Below are positions 23,993 to 37,381 of a DNA stretch of 64,000 nucleotides, one piece after another. The translations under genes and the position numbers were made by a program. Under the pieces are notes generated by a model that saw nothing but the letters and a program-made list of their open reading frames with translations, did no database searches and was not told where the DNA came from. The number at the start of each line of letters is the position of its first letter. The first letter of the stretch is position 1. Location of the stretch: NCBI RefSeq assembly GCF_024679245.1, contig NC_090177.1:45068518-45132517 (forward strand), given 5' to 3'. This DNA comes from Pseudorasbora parva (Eukaryota > Chordata > Actinopteri > Cypriniformes > Gobionidae).

Positions 23993-26131
23993 CAAGCAGC
24001 CATTATCGGGGCCAAGCGCAAAGAAGAAGACAAGACATGCCAGCATGGCTGGAAGTCTCAAGCCAACTGCAACAATGAGCCATTAAGGACCTATTAAGTT
24101 GATTTTAGGCAAAATAGCAGTCAAATTTTAAATACAGTCAATAATAATGGTTTAATGGTTTATCACTTTCGACCAATAGGTGTCACTGTTACGAAACTGA
24201 TGTGGTTTAGTCAGATTGAGATGACAATGACACATGCAAAGTTTGGTGTCAATATGTCAAAGCATTGCAGAGATACAGCCTCAAGAGTAATTTTTGCATC
24301 ATGGCTCAACTCTGTTGCAGTGGTATATGAAAACTGTTTTGTCTATCAATCCGAAATCCATAACTATTTGTCAGCATGGTCTGAAGACGATACGGATCAA
24401 TTTTGGTGAAAATCGGACAAACGGTCTAGGATGAGTTTGAAAAAGTAGATTTTTAACAAATAACAAGATGGAGCACAGATATGTTTGCAAAATATGGCAA
24501 AATTGGTATCTATCTTCTCGGCATGAGCCAATGAATGTATTATGACCAGTCTCATTACAATAGGCTAATTTAATCAAAAGTTATTAGCATTTTTGTACAT
24601 TTTATTACAACTTTTGACCACAAGGTGGCGCTACCCCGAAACTTTTTGAGTATCTTCAGGACATGGAGCGGAAGACACATACCGAGTTTTGTAACGATAC
24701 GCTAATGCATTCGTAAATTATAGCATTAGCATTTTAAACCATAATACTGCATTGAAGTCAATGGGAATTTCATGTTTTGTTTTATTATAGCGCCACCAAG
24801 AGGCACAATCCCACCAATTTTTTTATGTGTCCTCATAGTGAGCCCATACATATGTGTGTCAAGTTTGGTGAAAATATCTCATTTTGTTTTGGAGTTATAG
24901 ACATTTATATGAAAAAACACGTAAAAAAGGACTGACACCTGACTTTGATTGGATTTTACTACCCCTTACTATCAATATTTTGAGATTTGGGCATTAGCGT
25001 ATAGCTATCGACCTATGTTTCCGAACTTCTGAGGCTGGTTTCGTCTCGATCGGACTAGCGGTTTCGAAGATATCAGCAAATGTTTTTTAAGCACTAAATT
25101 ACAACTCTGCGCAAACCATATGCCGAAACCTGGCAAGTCTGGTATCGTTGGAGTCGGCAAGGATTCAGGAGACCAAAAAACACACTCCCATCAAAATATG
25201 TCAACCACACCCAAAGTTATAAGCGTTTGAAAAAAAAAATTCTCCACTAGGTGGCGCTGTTTCGAAACTTGTCAGGCTACTTCAGGGCATCGTGGTGATG
25301 ACCCATACCAAGTTTCATAACAATCTGTTCATGCGTTCATAAAATACAGCATTTTTGCACATAATTCAAAATGGCCGACATCCAAAATGGCCGACATGGT
25401 AAAATTGGATATCAGTCGACTCGGCATGACGCCCTGAATCTAATGAGACCAATTTTATGATTTTTGGATAAACGGTTCAGAAGTTATAAGCCAAAATAGG
25501 CATTTTTCGTATCTCCGGACAGGTAGGTGGCGCTGCGCCGAAACGCTGCATGTTGCTTCAAGTCATGCTTGTGATGACATGTACCAAGGTTGGTTTGAAT
25601 ACGATAAAGCGTTGCGGAGATATAGCCTTTAGTGTGTTTTTGCAACCTCCACGTAAAATTTGTTTGTGCGTTTATTGAAAACGATTGGACGAATCAACTT
25701 GAATTCCATAACTTTTTGTCAACATGCTCTGAAGATGATCTGTTTCAATTTTCGTGAAAATCGGAGCAACGGCCTAGGAGGAGTTCGAAAAAGTAGGTTT
25801 TTCAGAAAATTCAAAATGGCGGGAAAATTTGCATACCGGAAAATGACATCATAGGGTGAAATCGAATCGGCTTGAGCCAAGGAATCCGATGAAAAAAGAA
25901 TTTTGTTTCTAGCCCTTAGGGGTCAAAAGTTATAAGCATAAATATGAGTGAAACTTTGGACAGGTGGTGGCGCTAGAGGGATTGAGTTAGAGGCACCAAA
26001 TTTGCTATAGTGACAGCTCAGACTGGCCTCTATGAGTGTGCCAAATTTCACAACTTTTTACCATACGGTTCTATGGGCTGCCAGAGACTCCTATGGCGGA
26101 AGAAGAAGAAGAAGAAGCAGAAATATAGCTG
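23993..26131 (+). repeat. Macrosatellite unit 12, A/B mosaic matching unit 7
   Basis: The first part is B, the middle is A (GGCGCTACCCC, CTTCAGGACATGG, GCATTCGTAAATT), and the rest is B, with the same switch order as unit 7. Unlike unit 7 it has a complete start. It starts on CAAGCAG without the preceding ATATAGCTG. Confidence 0.95.
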
Positions 26132-28279
26132 CAAGCAGCCATTATCGGGGCCAAGCGCAAAGAAGAAGACAAGACATGCCAGCATGGCTGGAAGTCTCAA
26201 GCCAACTGCAACAATGAGCCATTAAGGACCTATTAAGTTGATTTTAGGCAAAATAGCAGTCAAATTTTAAATACAGTCAATAATAGTGGTTTAATGGTTT
26301 ATCACTTTCGACCAATAGGTGTCACTGTTACGAAACTGATGTGGTTTAGTCAGATTGAGATGACAATGACACATGCAAAGTTTGGTGTCAATATGTCAAA
26401 GCATTGCAGAGATACAGCCTCAAGAGTAATTTTTGCATCATGGCTCAACTCTGTTGCAGTGGTATATGAAAACTGTTTTGTCTATCAATCCGAAATCCAT
26501 AAGTATTTGTCAGCATGGTCTGAAGACGATACAGATCAATTTTGGTGAAAATCGGACAAACGGTCTAGGATGAGTTTGAAAAAGTAGATTTTTAACAAAT
26601 AACAAGATGGAGCACAGATATGTTTGCAAAATATGGCAAAATTGGTATCTATCTTCTCGGCATGAGCCAATGAATGTATTATGACCAGTCTCATTACAAT
26701 AGGCTAATTTAATCAAAAGTTATTAGCATTTTTGTACATTTTATTACAACTTTTGACCACAAGGTGGCGCTGCCCCGAAACTTTTTGAATATCTTCGGGA
26801 CATAGAGCGGAAGACACATACCGAGTTTTGTAACGATACACTAGTGCATTCTTAAATTATAGCATTAGCATTTTAAACCGTAATACTGCATTGAAGTCAA
26901 TGGGAATTTCATGTTTTGTTTTATTATAGCGCCACCAAGAGGCACAATCCCACCAATTTTTTTATGTGTCCTCGTAGTGAGCCCATACATATGTGTGTCA
27001 AGTTTGGTGAAAATATTTCATTTTGTTTTGGAGTTATAGACATTTATATGAAAAAACACGTAAAAAATGACTGACACCTGACTTTGATTGGATTTTACTA
27101 CCCCTTACTATCAATATTTTGAGATTTGGGCATTAGCGTATAGCTATCGACCTATGTTTCCGAACTTCTGAGGCTGGTTTCGTCTCGATCGGACTAGCGG
27201 TTTCGAAGATATCAGCAAATGTTTTTTAAGCACTAAATTACAACTCTGCGCAAACCATATGCCGAAACCTGGCAAGTCTGGTATCGTTGGAGTCGGCAAG
27301 GATTCAGGAGACCAAAAAACACACTCCCATCAAAATATGTCAACCACACCCAAAGTTATAAGCGTTTGAAAAAAAAAATTCTCCACTAGGTGGCGCTGTT
27401 TCGAAACTTCTCAGGCTACTTCAGGGCATCGTGGTGATGACCCATACCAAGTTTCATAACAATCTGTTCATGCGTTCATAAAATACAGCATTTTTGCACA
27501 TAATTCAAAATGGCCGACATCCAAAATGGCCGACATGGTAAAATTGGATATCAGTCGACTCGGCATGACGCCCTGAATCTAATGAGACCAATTTTATGAT
27601 TTTTGGATAAACGGTTCAGAAGTTATAAGCCAAAATAGGCATTTTTCGTATCTCCGGACAGGTAGGTGGCGCTGCGCCGAAACGCTGCATGTTGCTTCAA
27701 GTCATGCTTGTGATGACATGTACCAAGGTTGGTTTGAATACGATAAAGCGTTGCGGAGATATAGCCTTTAGTGTGTTTTTGCAACCTCCACGTAAAATTT
27801 GTTTGTGCGTTTATTGAAAACGATTGGACGAATCAACTTGAATTCCATAACTTTTTGTCAACATGCTCTGAAGATGATCTGTTTCAATTTTCGTGAAAAT
27901 CGGAGCAACGGCCTAGGAGGAGTTCGAAAAAGTAGGTTTTTCAGAAAATTCAAAATGGCGGGAAAATTTGCATACCGGAAAATGACATCATAGGGTGAAA
28001 TCGAATCGGCTTGAGCCAAGGAATCCGATGAAAAAAGAATTTTGTTTCTAGCCCTTAGGGGTCAAAAGTTATAAGCATAAATATGAGTGAAACTTTGGAC
28101 AGGTGGTGGCGCTAGAGGGATTGAGTTAGAGGCACCAAATTTGCTATAGTGACAGCTCAGACTGGCCTCTATGAGTGTGCCAAATTTCACAACTTTTTAC
28201 CATACGGTTCTATGGGCTGCCAGAGACTCCTATGGCGGAAGAAGAAGAAGAAGCAGAATAATAATAGGAAATATAGCTG
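26132..28279 (+). repeat. Macrosatellite unit 13, haplotype B
   Basis: B-type; private GATACAGATCAA near 26530 and AATAGTGGTTTAATGG near 26283. GAA linker. Confidence 0.95.
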
Positions 28280-30427
28280 CAAGCAGCCATTATCGGGGCC
28301 AAGCGCAAAGAAGAAGACAAGACATGCCAGCATGGCTGGAAGTCTCAAGCCAACTGCAACAATGAGCCATTAAGGACCTATTAAGTTGATTTTAGGCAAA
28401 ATAGCAGTCAAATTTTAAATACAGTCAATAATAATGGTTTAATGGTTTATCACTTTCGACCAATAGGTGTCACTGTTACGAAACTGATGTGGTTTAGTCA
28501 GATTGAGATGACAATGACACATGCAAAGTTTGGTGTCAATATGTCAAAGCATTGCAGAGATACAGCCTCAAGAGTAATTTTTGCATCATGGCTCAACTCT
28601 GTTGCAGTGGTATATGAAAACTGTTTTGTCTATCAATCCGAAATCCATAAGTATTTGTCAGCATGGTCTGAAGACGATACGGATCAATTTTGGTGAAAAT
28701 CGGACAAACGGTCTAGGATGAGTTTGAAAAAGTAGATTTTTAACAAATAACAAGATGGAGCACAGATATGTTTGCAAAATATGGCAAAATTGGTATCTAT
28801 CTTCTCGGCATGAGCCAATGAATGTATTATGACCAGTCTCATTACAATAGGCTAATTTAATCAAAAGTTATTAGCATTTTTGTACATTTTATTACAACTT
28901 TTGACCACAAGGTGGCGCTGCCCCGAAACTTTTTGAATATCTTCGGGACATAGAGCGGAAGACACATACCGAGTTTTGTAACGATACACTAGTGCATTCT
29001 TAAATTATAGCATTAGCATTTTAAACCGTAATACTGCATTGAAGTCAATGGGAATTTCATGTTTTGTTTTATTATAGCGCCACCAAGAGGCACAATCCCA
29101 CCAATTTTTTTATGTGTCCTCGTAGTGAGCCCATACATATGTGTGTCAAGTTTGGTGAAAATATTTCATTTTGTTTTGGAGTTATAGACATTTATATGAA
29201 AAAACACGTAAAAAATGACTGACACCTGACTTTGATTGGATTTTACTACCCCTTACTATCAATATTTTGAGATTTGGGCATTAGTGTATAGCTATCGACC
29301 TATGTTTCCGAACTTCTGAGGCTGGTTTCGTCTCGATCGGACTAGCGGTTTCGAAGATATCAGCAAATGTTTTTTAAGCACTAAATTACAACTCTGCGCA
29401 AACCATATGCCGAAACCTGGCAAGTCTGGTATCGTTGGAGTCGGCAAGGATTCAGGAGACCAAAAAACACACTCCCATCAAAATATGTCAACCACACCCA
29501 AAGTTATAAGCGTTTGAAAAAAAAAATTCTCCACTAGGTGGCGCTGTTTCGAAACTTCTCAGGCTACTTCAGGGCATCGTGGTGATGACCCATACCAAGT
29601 TTCATAACAATCTGTTCATGCGTTCATAAAATACAGCATTTTTGCACATAATTCAAAATGGCCGACATCCAAAATGGCCGACATGGTAAAATTGGATATC
29701 AGTCGACTCGGCATGACGCCCTGAATCTAATGAGACCAATTTTATGATTTTTGGATAAACGGTTCAGAAGTTATAAGCCAAAATAGGCATTTTTCGTATC
29801 TCCGGACAGGTAGGTGGCGCTGCGCCGAAACGCTGCATGTTGCTTCAAGTCATGCTTGTGATGACATGTACCAAGGTTGGTTTGAATACGATAAAGCGTT
29901 GCGGAGATATAGCCTTTAGTGTGTTTTTGCAACCTCCACGTAAAATTTGTTTGTGCGTTTATTGAAAACGATTGGACGAATCAACTTGAATTCCATAACT
30001 TTTTGTCAACATGCTCTGAAGATGATCTGTTTCAATTTTCGTGAAAATCGGAGCAACGGCCTAGGAGGAGTTCGAAAAAGTAGGTTTTTCAGAAAATTCA
30101 AAATGGCGGGAAAATTTGCATACCGGAAAATGACATCATAGGGTGCAATCGAATCGGCTTGAGCCAAGGAATCCGATGAAAAAAGAATTTTGTTTCTAGC
30201 CCTTAGGGGTCAAAAGTTATAAGCATAAATATGAGTGAAACTTTGGACAGGTGGTGGCGCTAGAGGGATTGAGTTAGAGGCACCAAATTTGCTATAGTGA
30301 CAGCTCAGACTGGCCTCTATGAGTGTGCCAAATTTCACAACTTTTTACCATACGGTTCTATGGGCTGCCAGAGACTCCTATGGCGGAAGAAGAAGAAGAA
30401 GAAGAAGCAGAATAATAAATATAGCTG
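28280..30427 (+). repeat. Macrosatellite unit 14, haplotype B
   Basis: B-type; private ATTAGTGTATAGC near 29280 and GGGTGCAATCG near 30142. The preceding linker retains AATAATAGGAAATATAGC, which looks like a nearly complete loss of a 59-mer. Confidence 0.95.
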
Positions 30428-32638
30428 CAAGCAGCCATTATCGGGGCCAAGCGCAAAGAAGAAGACAAGACATGCCAGCATGGCTGGAAGTCTCAAGCCA
30501 ACTGCAACAATGAGCCATTAAGGACCTATTAAGTTGATTTTAGGCAAAATAGCAGTAAAATTTTAAATACAGTCAATAATAATGGTTTAATGGTTTATCA
30601 CTTTCGACCAATAGGTGTCACTGTTACGAAACTGATGTGGTTTAGTCAGATTGAGATGACAATGACACATGCAAAGTTTGGTGTCAATATGTCAAAGCAT
30701 TGCAGAGATACAGCCTCAAGAGTAATTTTTGCATCATGGCTCAACTCTGTTGCAGTGGTATATGAAAACTGTTTTGTCTATCAATCCGAAATCCATAAGT
30801 ATTTGTCAGCATGGTCTGAAGACGATACGGATCAATTTTGGTGAAAATCGGACAAACGGTCTAGGATGAGTTTGAAAAAGTAGATTTTTAACAAATAACA
30901 AGATGGAGCACAGATATGTTTGCAAAATATGGCAAAATTGGTATCTATCTTCTCGGCATGAGCCAATGAATGTATTATGACCAGTCTCATTACAATAGGC
31001 TAATTTAATCAAAAGTTATTAGCATTTTTGTACATTTTATTACAACTTTTGACCACAAGGTGGCGCTGCCCCGAAACTTTTTGAATATCTTCGGGACATA
31101 GAGCGGAAGACACATACCGAGTTTTGTAATGATACACTAGTGCATTCTTAAATTATAGCATTAGCATTTTAAACCGTAATACTGCATTGAAGTCAATGGG
31201 AATTTCATGTTTTGTTTTATTATAGCGCCACCAAGAGGCACAATCCCACCAATTTTTTTATGTGTCCTCGTAGTGAGCCCATACATATGTGTGTCAAGTT
31301 TGGTGAAAATATTTCATTTTGTTTTGGAGTTATAGACATTTATATGAAAAAACACGTAAAAAATGACTGACACCTGACTTTGATTGGATTTTACTACCCC
31401 TTACTATCAATATTTTGAGATTTGGGCATTAGCGTATAGCTATCGACCTATGTTTCCGAACTTCTGAGGCTGGTTTCGTCTCGATCGGACTAGCGGTTTC
31501 GAAGATATCAGCAAATGTTTTTTAAGCACTAAATTACAACTCTGCGCAAACCATATGCCGAAACCTGGCAAGTCTGGTATCGTTGGAGTCGGCAAGGATT
31601 CAGGAGACCAAAAAACACACTCCCATCAAAATATGTCAACCACACCCAAAGTTATAAGCGTTTGAAAAAAAAAATTCTCCACTAGGTGGCGCTGTTTCGA
31701 AACTTCTCAGGCTACTTCAGGGCATCGTGGTGATGACCCATACCAAGTTTCATAACAATCTGTTCATGCGTTCATAAAATACAGCATTTTTGCACATAAT
31801 TCAAAATGGCCGACATCCAAAATGGCCGACATGGTAAAATTGGATATCAGTCGACTCGGCATGACGCCCTGAATCTAATGAGACCAATTTTATGATTTTT
31901 GGATAAACGGTTCAGAAGTTATAAGCCAAAATAGGCATTTTTCGTATCTCCGGACAGGTAGGTGGCGCTGCGCCGAAACGCTGCATGTTGCTTCAAGTCA
32001 TGCTTGTGATGACATGTACCAAGGTTGGTTTGAATACGATAAAGCGTTGCGGAGATATAGCCTTTAGTGTGTTTTTGCAACCTCCACGTAAAATTTGTTT
32101 GTGCGTTTATTGAAAACGATTGGACGAATCAACTTGAATTCCATAACTTTTTGTCAACATGCTCTGAAGATGATCTGTTTCAATTTTCGTGAAAATCGGA
32201 GCAACGGCCTAGGAGGAGTTCGAAAAAGTAGGTTTTTCAGAAAATTCAAAATGGCGGGAAAATTTGCATACCGGAAAATGACATCATAGGGTGAAATCGA
32301 ATCGGCTTGAGCCAAGGAATCCGATGAAAAAAGAATTTTGTTTCTAGCCCTTAGGGGTCAAAAGTTATAAGCATAAATATGAGTGAAACTTTGGACAGGT
32401 GGTGGCGCTAGAGGGATTGAGTTAGAGGCACCAAATTTGCTATAGTGACAGCTCAGACTGGCCTCTATGAGTGTGCCAAATTTCACAACTTTTTACCATA
32501 CGGTTCTATGGGCTGCCAGAGACTCCTATGGCGGAAGAAGAAGAAGAAGAAGAAGAAGAAGCAGAATAATAATAATAGGAACACTAACGATTTCAATAGG
32601 TGCCTCCGCACCTTCGGTGCTTGGCCCCTAAATAGCTG
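30428..32638 (+). repeat. Macrosatellite unit 15, haplotype B
   Basis: B-type; private GCAGTAAAATTTT near 30553. It ends in a long GAA run followed by one 59-mer. Confidence 0.95.
32574..32631 (+). repeat. 59-bp minisatellite, 1 copy (unit 15/16 junction)
   Basis: A single 59-mer. The following unit start is shortened to CCTAAATAGCTGCAAG, two bases less than usual. Confidence 0.93.
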
Positions 32639-34836
32639 CAAGCAGCCATTATCGGGGCCAAGCGCAAAGAAGAAGACAAGACATGCCAGCATGGCTGGAA
32701 GTCTCAAGCCAACTGCAACAATGAGCCATTAAGGACCTATTAAGTTGATTTTAGGCAAAATAGCAGTCAAATTTTAAATACAGTCAATAATAATGGTTTA
32801 ATGGTTTATCACTTTCGACCAATAGGTGTCACTGTTACGAAACTGATGTGGTTTAGTCAGATTGAGATGACAATGACACATGCAAAGTTTGGTGTCAATA
32901 TGTCAAAGCATTGCAGAGATACAGCCTCAAGAGTAATTTTTGCATCATGGCTCAACTCTGTTGCAGTGGTATATGAAAACTGTTTTGTCTATCAATCCGA
33001 AATCCATAACTATTTGTCAGCATGGTCTGAAGACGATACGGATCAATTTTGGTGAAAATCGGACAAACGGTCTAGGATGAGTTTGAAAAAGTAGATTTTT
33101 AACAAATAACAAGATGGAGCACAGATATGTTTGCAAAATATGGCAAAATTGGTATCTATCTTCTCGGCATGAGCCAATGAATGTATTATGACCAGTCTCA
33201 TTACAATAGGCTAATTTAATCAAAAGTTATTAGCATTTTTGTACATTTTATTACAACTTTTGACCACAAGGTGGCGCTGCCCCGAAACTTTTTGAATATG
33301 TTCGGGACATAGAGCGGAAGACACATACCGAGTTTTGTAATGATACACTAGTGCATTCTTAAATTATAGCATTAGCATTTTAAACCGTAATACTGCATTG
33401 AAGTCAATGGGAATTTCATGTTTTGTTTTATTATAGCGCCACCAAGAGGCACAATCCCACCAATTTTTTTATGTGTCCTCGTAGTGAGCCCATACATATG
33501 TGTGTCAAGTTTGGTGAAAATATTTCATTTTGTTTTGGAGTTATAGACATTTATATGAAAAAACACGTAAAAAATGACTGACACCTGACTTTGATTGGAT
33601 TTTACTACCCCTTACTATCAATATTTTGAGATTTGGGCATTAGCGTATAGCTATCGACCTATGTTTCCGAACTTCTGAGGCTGGTTTCGTCTCGATCGGA
33701 CTAGCGGTTTCGAAGATATCAGCAAATGTTTTTTAAGCACTAAATTACAACTCTGCGCAAACCATATGCCGAAACCTGGCAAGTCTGGTATCGTTGGAGT
33801 CGGCAAGGATTCAGGAGACCAAAAAACACACTCCCATCAAAATATGTCAACCACACCCAAAGTTATAAGCGTTTGAAAAAAAAAATTCTCCACTAGGTGG
33901 CGCTGTTTCGAAACTTCTCAGGCTACTTCAGGGCATCGTGGTGATGACCCATACCAAGTTTCATAACAATCTGTTCATGCGTTCATAAAATACAGCATTT
34001 TTGCACATAATTCAAAATGGCCGACATCCAAAATGGCCGACATGGTAAAATTGGATATCAGTCGACTCGGCATGACGCCCTGAATCTAATGAGACCAATT
34101 TTATGATTTTTGGATAAACGGTTCAGAAGTTATAAGCCAAAATAGGCATTTTTCGTATCTCCGGACAGGTAGGTGGCGCTGCGCCGAAACGCTGCATGTT
34201 GCTTCAAGTCATGCTTGTGATGACATGTACCAAGGTTGGTTTGAATACGATAAAGCGTTGCGGAGATATAGCCTTTAGTGTGTTTTTGCAACCTCCACGT
34301 AAAATTTGTTTGTGCGTTTATTGAAAACGATTGGACGAATCAACTTGAATTCCATAACTTTTTGTCAACATGCTCTGAAGATGATCTGTTTCAATTTTCG
34401 TGAAAATCGGAGCAACGGCCTAGGAGGAGTTCGAAAAAGTAGGTTTTTCAGAAAATTCAAAATGGCGGGAAAATTTGCATACCGGAAAATGACATCATAG
34501 GGTGAAATCGAATCGGCTTGAGCCAAGGAATCCGATGAAAAAAGAATTTTGTTTCTAGCCCTTAGGGGTCAAAAGTTATAAGCATAAATATGAGTGAAAC
34601 TTTGGACAGGTGGTGGCGCTAGAGGGATTGAGTTAGAGGCACCAAATTTGCTATAGTGACAGCTCAGACTGGCCTCTATGAGTGTGCCAAATTTCACAAC
34701 TTTTTACCATACGGTTCTATGGGCTGCCAGAGACTCCTATGGCGGAAAAAGAAGAAGAAGCAGAATAATAATAGGAACACTAACGATTTCAATAGGTGCC
34801 TCCGCACCTTCGGTGCTTGGCCCCTAAATATAGCTG
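32639..34836 (+). repeat. Macrosatellite unit 16, haplotype B, sister of unit 5
   Basis: B-type. It shares TTTTTGAATATGTTCGGG and the linker CGGAAAAAGAAGAAGAAGC with unit 5, but has one terminal 59-mer instead of four. Confidence 0.95.
34769..34827 (+). repeat. 59-bp minisatellite, 1 copy (unit 16/17 junction)
   Basis: A single 59-mer ending in CCCCTAA, directly before ATATAGCTGCAAGCAG. Confidence 0.93.
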
Positions 34837-37381
34837 CAAGCAGCCATTATCGGGGCCAAGCGCAAAGAAGAAGACAAGACATGCCAGCATGGCTGGAAGT
34901 CTCAAGCCAACTGCAACAATGAGCCATTAAGGACCTATTAAGTTGATTTTAGGCAAAATAGCAGTCAAATTTTAAATACAGTCAATAATAATGGTTTAAT
35001 GGTTTATCACTTTCGACCAATAGGTGTCACTGTTACGAAACTGATGTGGTTTAGTCAGATTGAGATGACAATGACACATGCAAAGTTTGGTGTCAATATG
35101 TCAAAGCATTGCAGAGATACAGCCTCAAGAGTAATTTTTGCATCATGGCTCAACTCTGTTGCAGTGGTATATGAAAACTGTTTTGTCTATCAATCCGAAA
35201 TCCATAAGTATTTGTCAGCATGGTCTGAAGACGATACGGATCAATTTTGGTGAAAATCGGACAAACGGTCTAGGATGAGTTTGAAAAAGTAGATTTTTAA
35301 CAAATAACAAGATGGAGCACAGATATGTTTGCAAAATAGGTATCTATCTTCTCGGCATGAGCCAATGAATGTATTATGACCAGTCTCATTACAATAGGCT
35401 AATTTAATCAAAAGTTATTAGCATTTTTGTACATTTTATTACAACTTTTGAGCACAAGGTGGCGCTGCCCCGAAACTTTTTGAATATCTTCGGGACATAG
35501 AGCGGAAGACACATACCGAGTTTTGTAATGATACACTAGTGCATTCTTAAATTATAGCATTAGCATTTTAAACCGTAATACTGCATTGAAGTCAATGGGA
35601 ATTTCATGTTTTGTTTTATTATAGCGCCACCAAGAGGCACAATCCCACCAATTTTTTTATGTGTCCTCGTAGTGAGCCCATACATATGTGTGTCAAGTTT
35701 GGTGAAAATATTTCATTTTGTTTTGGAGTTATAGACATTTATATGAAAAAACACGTAAAAAATGACTGACACCTGACTTTGATTGGATTTTACTACCCCT
35801 TACTATCAATATTTTGAGATTTGGGCATTAGCGTATAGCTATCGACCTATGTTTCCGAACTTCTGAGGCTGGTTTCGTCTCGATCGGACTAGCGGTTTCG
35901 AAGATATCAGCAAATGTTTTTTAAGCACTAAATTACAACTCTGCGCAAACCATATGCCGAAACCTGGCAAGTCTGGTATCGTTGGAGTCGGCAAGGATTC
36001 AGGAGACCAAAAAACACACTCCCATCAAAATATGTCAACCACACCCAAAGTTATAAGCGTTTGAAAAAAAAAATTCTCCACTAGGTGGCGCTGTTTCGAA
36101 ACTTCTCAGGCTACTTCAGGGCATCGTGGTGATGACCCATACCAAGTTTCATAACAATCTGTTCATGCGTTCATAAAATACAGCATTTTTGCACATAATT
36201 CAAAATGGCCGACATCCAAAATGGCCGACATGGTAAAATTGGATATCAGTCGACTCGGCATGACGCCCTGAATCTAATGAGACCAATTTTATGATTTTTG
36301 GATAAACGGTTCAGAAGTTATAAGCCAAAATAGGCATTTTTCGTATCTCCGGACAGGTAGGTGGCGCTGCGCCGAAACGCTGCATGTTGCTTCAAGTCAT
36401 GCTTGTGATGACATGTACCAAGGTTGGTTTGAATACGATAAAGCGTTGCGGAGATATAGCCTTTAGTGTGTTTTTGCAACCTCCACGTAAAATTTGTTTG
36501 TGCGTTTATTGAAAACGATTGGACGAATCAACTTGAATTCCATAACTTTTTGTCAACATGCTCTGAAGATGATCTGTTTCAATTTTCGTGAAAATCGGAG
36601 CAACGGCCTAGGAGGAGTTCGAAAAAGTAGGTTTTTCAGAAAATTCAAAATGGCGGGAAAATTTGCATACCGGAAAATGACATCATAGGGTGAAATCGAA
36701 TCGGCTTGAGCCAAGGAATCCGATGAAAAAAGAATTTTGTTTCTAGCCCTTAGGGGTCAAAAGTTATAAGCATAAATATGAGTGAAACTTTGGACAGGTG
36801 GTGGCGCTAGAGGGATTGAGTTAGAGGCACCAAATTTGCTATAGTGACAGCTCAGACTGGCCTCTATGAGTGTGCCAAATTTCACAACTTTTTACCATAC
36901 GGTTCTATGGGCTGCCAGAGACTCCTATGGCGGAAAAAGAAGAAGAAGCAGAATAATAATAGGAACACTAACGATTTCAATAGGTGCCTCCGCACCTTCG
37001 GTGCTTGGCCCCTAATAATAGGAACACTAACGATTTCAATAGGTGCCTCCGCACCTTCGGTGCTTGGCCCCTAATAATAATAATAGGAACACTAACGATT
37101 TCAATAGGTGCCTCCGCACCTTCGGTGCTTGGCCCCTAATAATAGGAACACTAACGATTTCAATAGGTGCCTCCGCACCTTCGGTGCTTGGCCCCTAATA
37201 ATAGGAACACTAACGATTTCAATAGGTGCCTCCGCACCTTCGGTGCTTGGCCCCTAATAATAATAATAGGAACACTAACGATTTCAATAGGTGCCTCCGC
37301 ACCTTCGGTGCTTGGCCCCTAATAATAGGAACACTAACAATTTCAATAGGTGCCTCCGCACCTTCGGTGCTTGGCCCCTAA
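34837..37381 (+). repeat. Macrosatellite unit 17, haplotype B, longest unit
   Basis: B-type with TTTTGAGCACAAGG, shared with unit 6. It has a private deletion of about 10 bases near 35336 (GCAAAATAGGTATC in place of GCAAAATATGGCAAAATTGGTATC). The length of 2545 bases is due to seven terminal 59-mers. Confidence 0.95.
36956..37381 (+). repeat. 59-bp minisatellite, 7 copies (unit 17/18 junction)
   Basis: The largest cluster in the window: seven 59-mers, with two extra AAT-pair insertions (near 37075 and 37260) between copies. The last copy has ACTAACAATTTC, as at bases 1-69. Confidence 0.95.
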
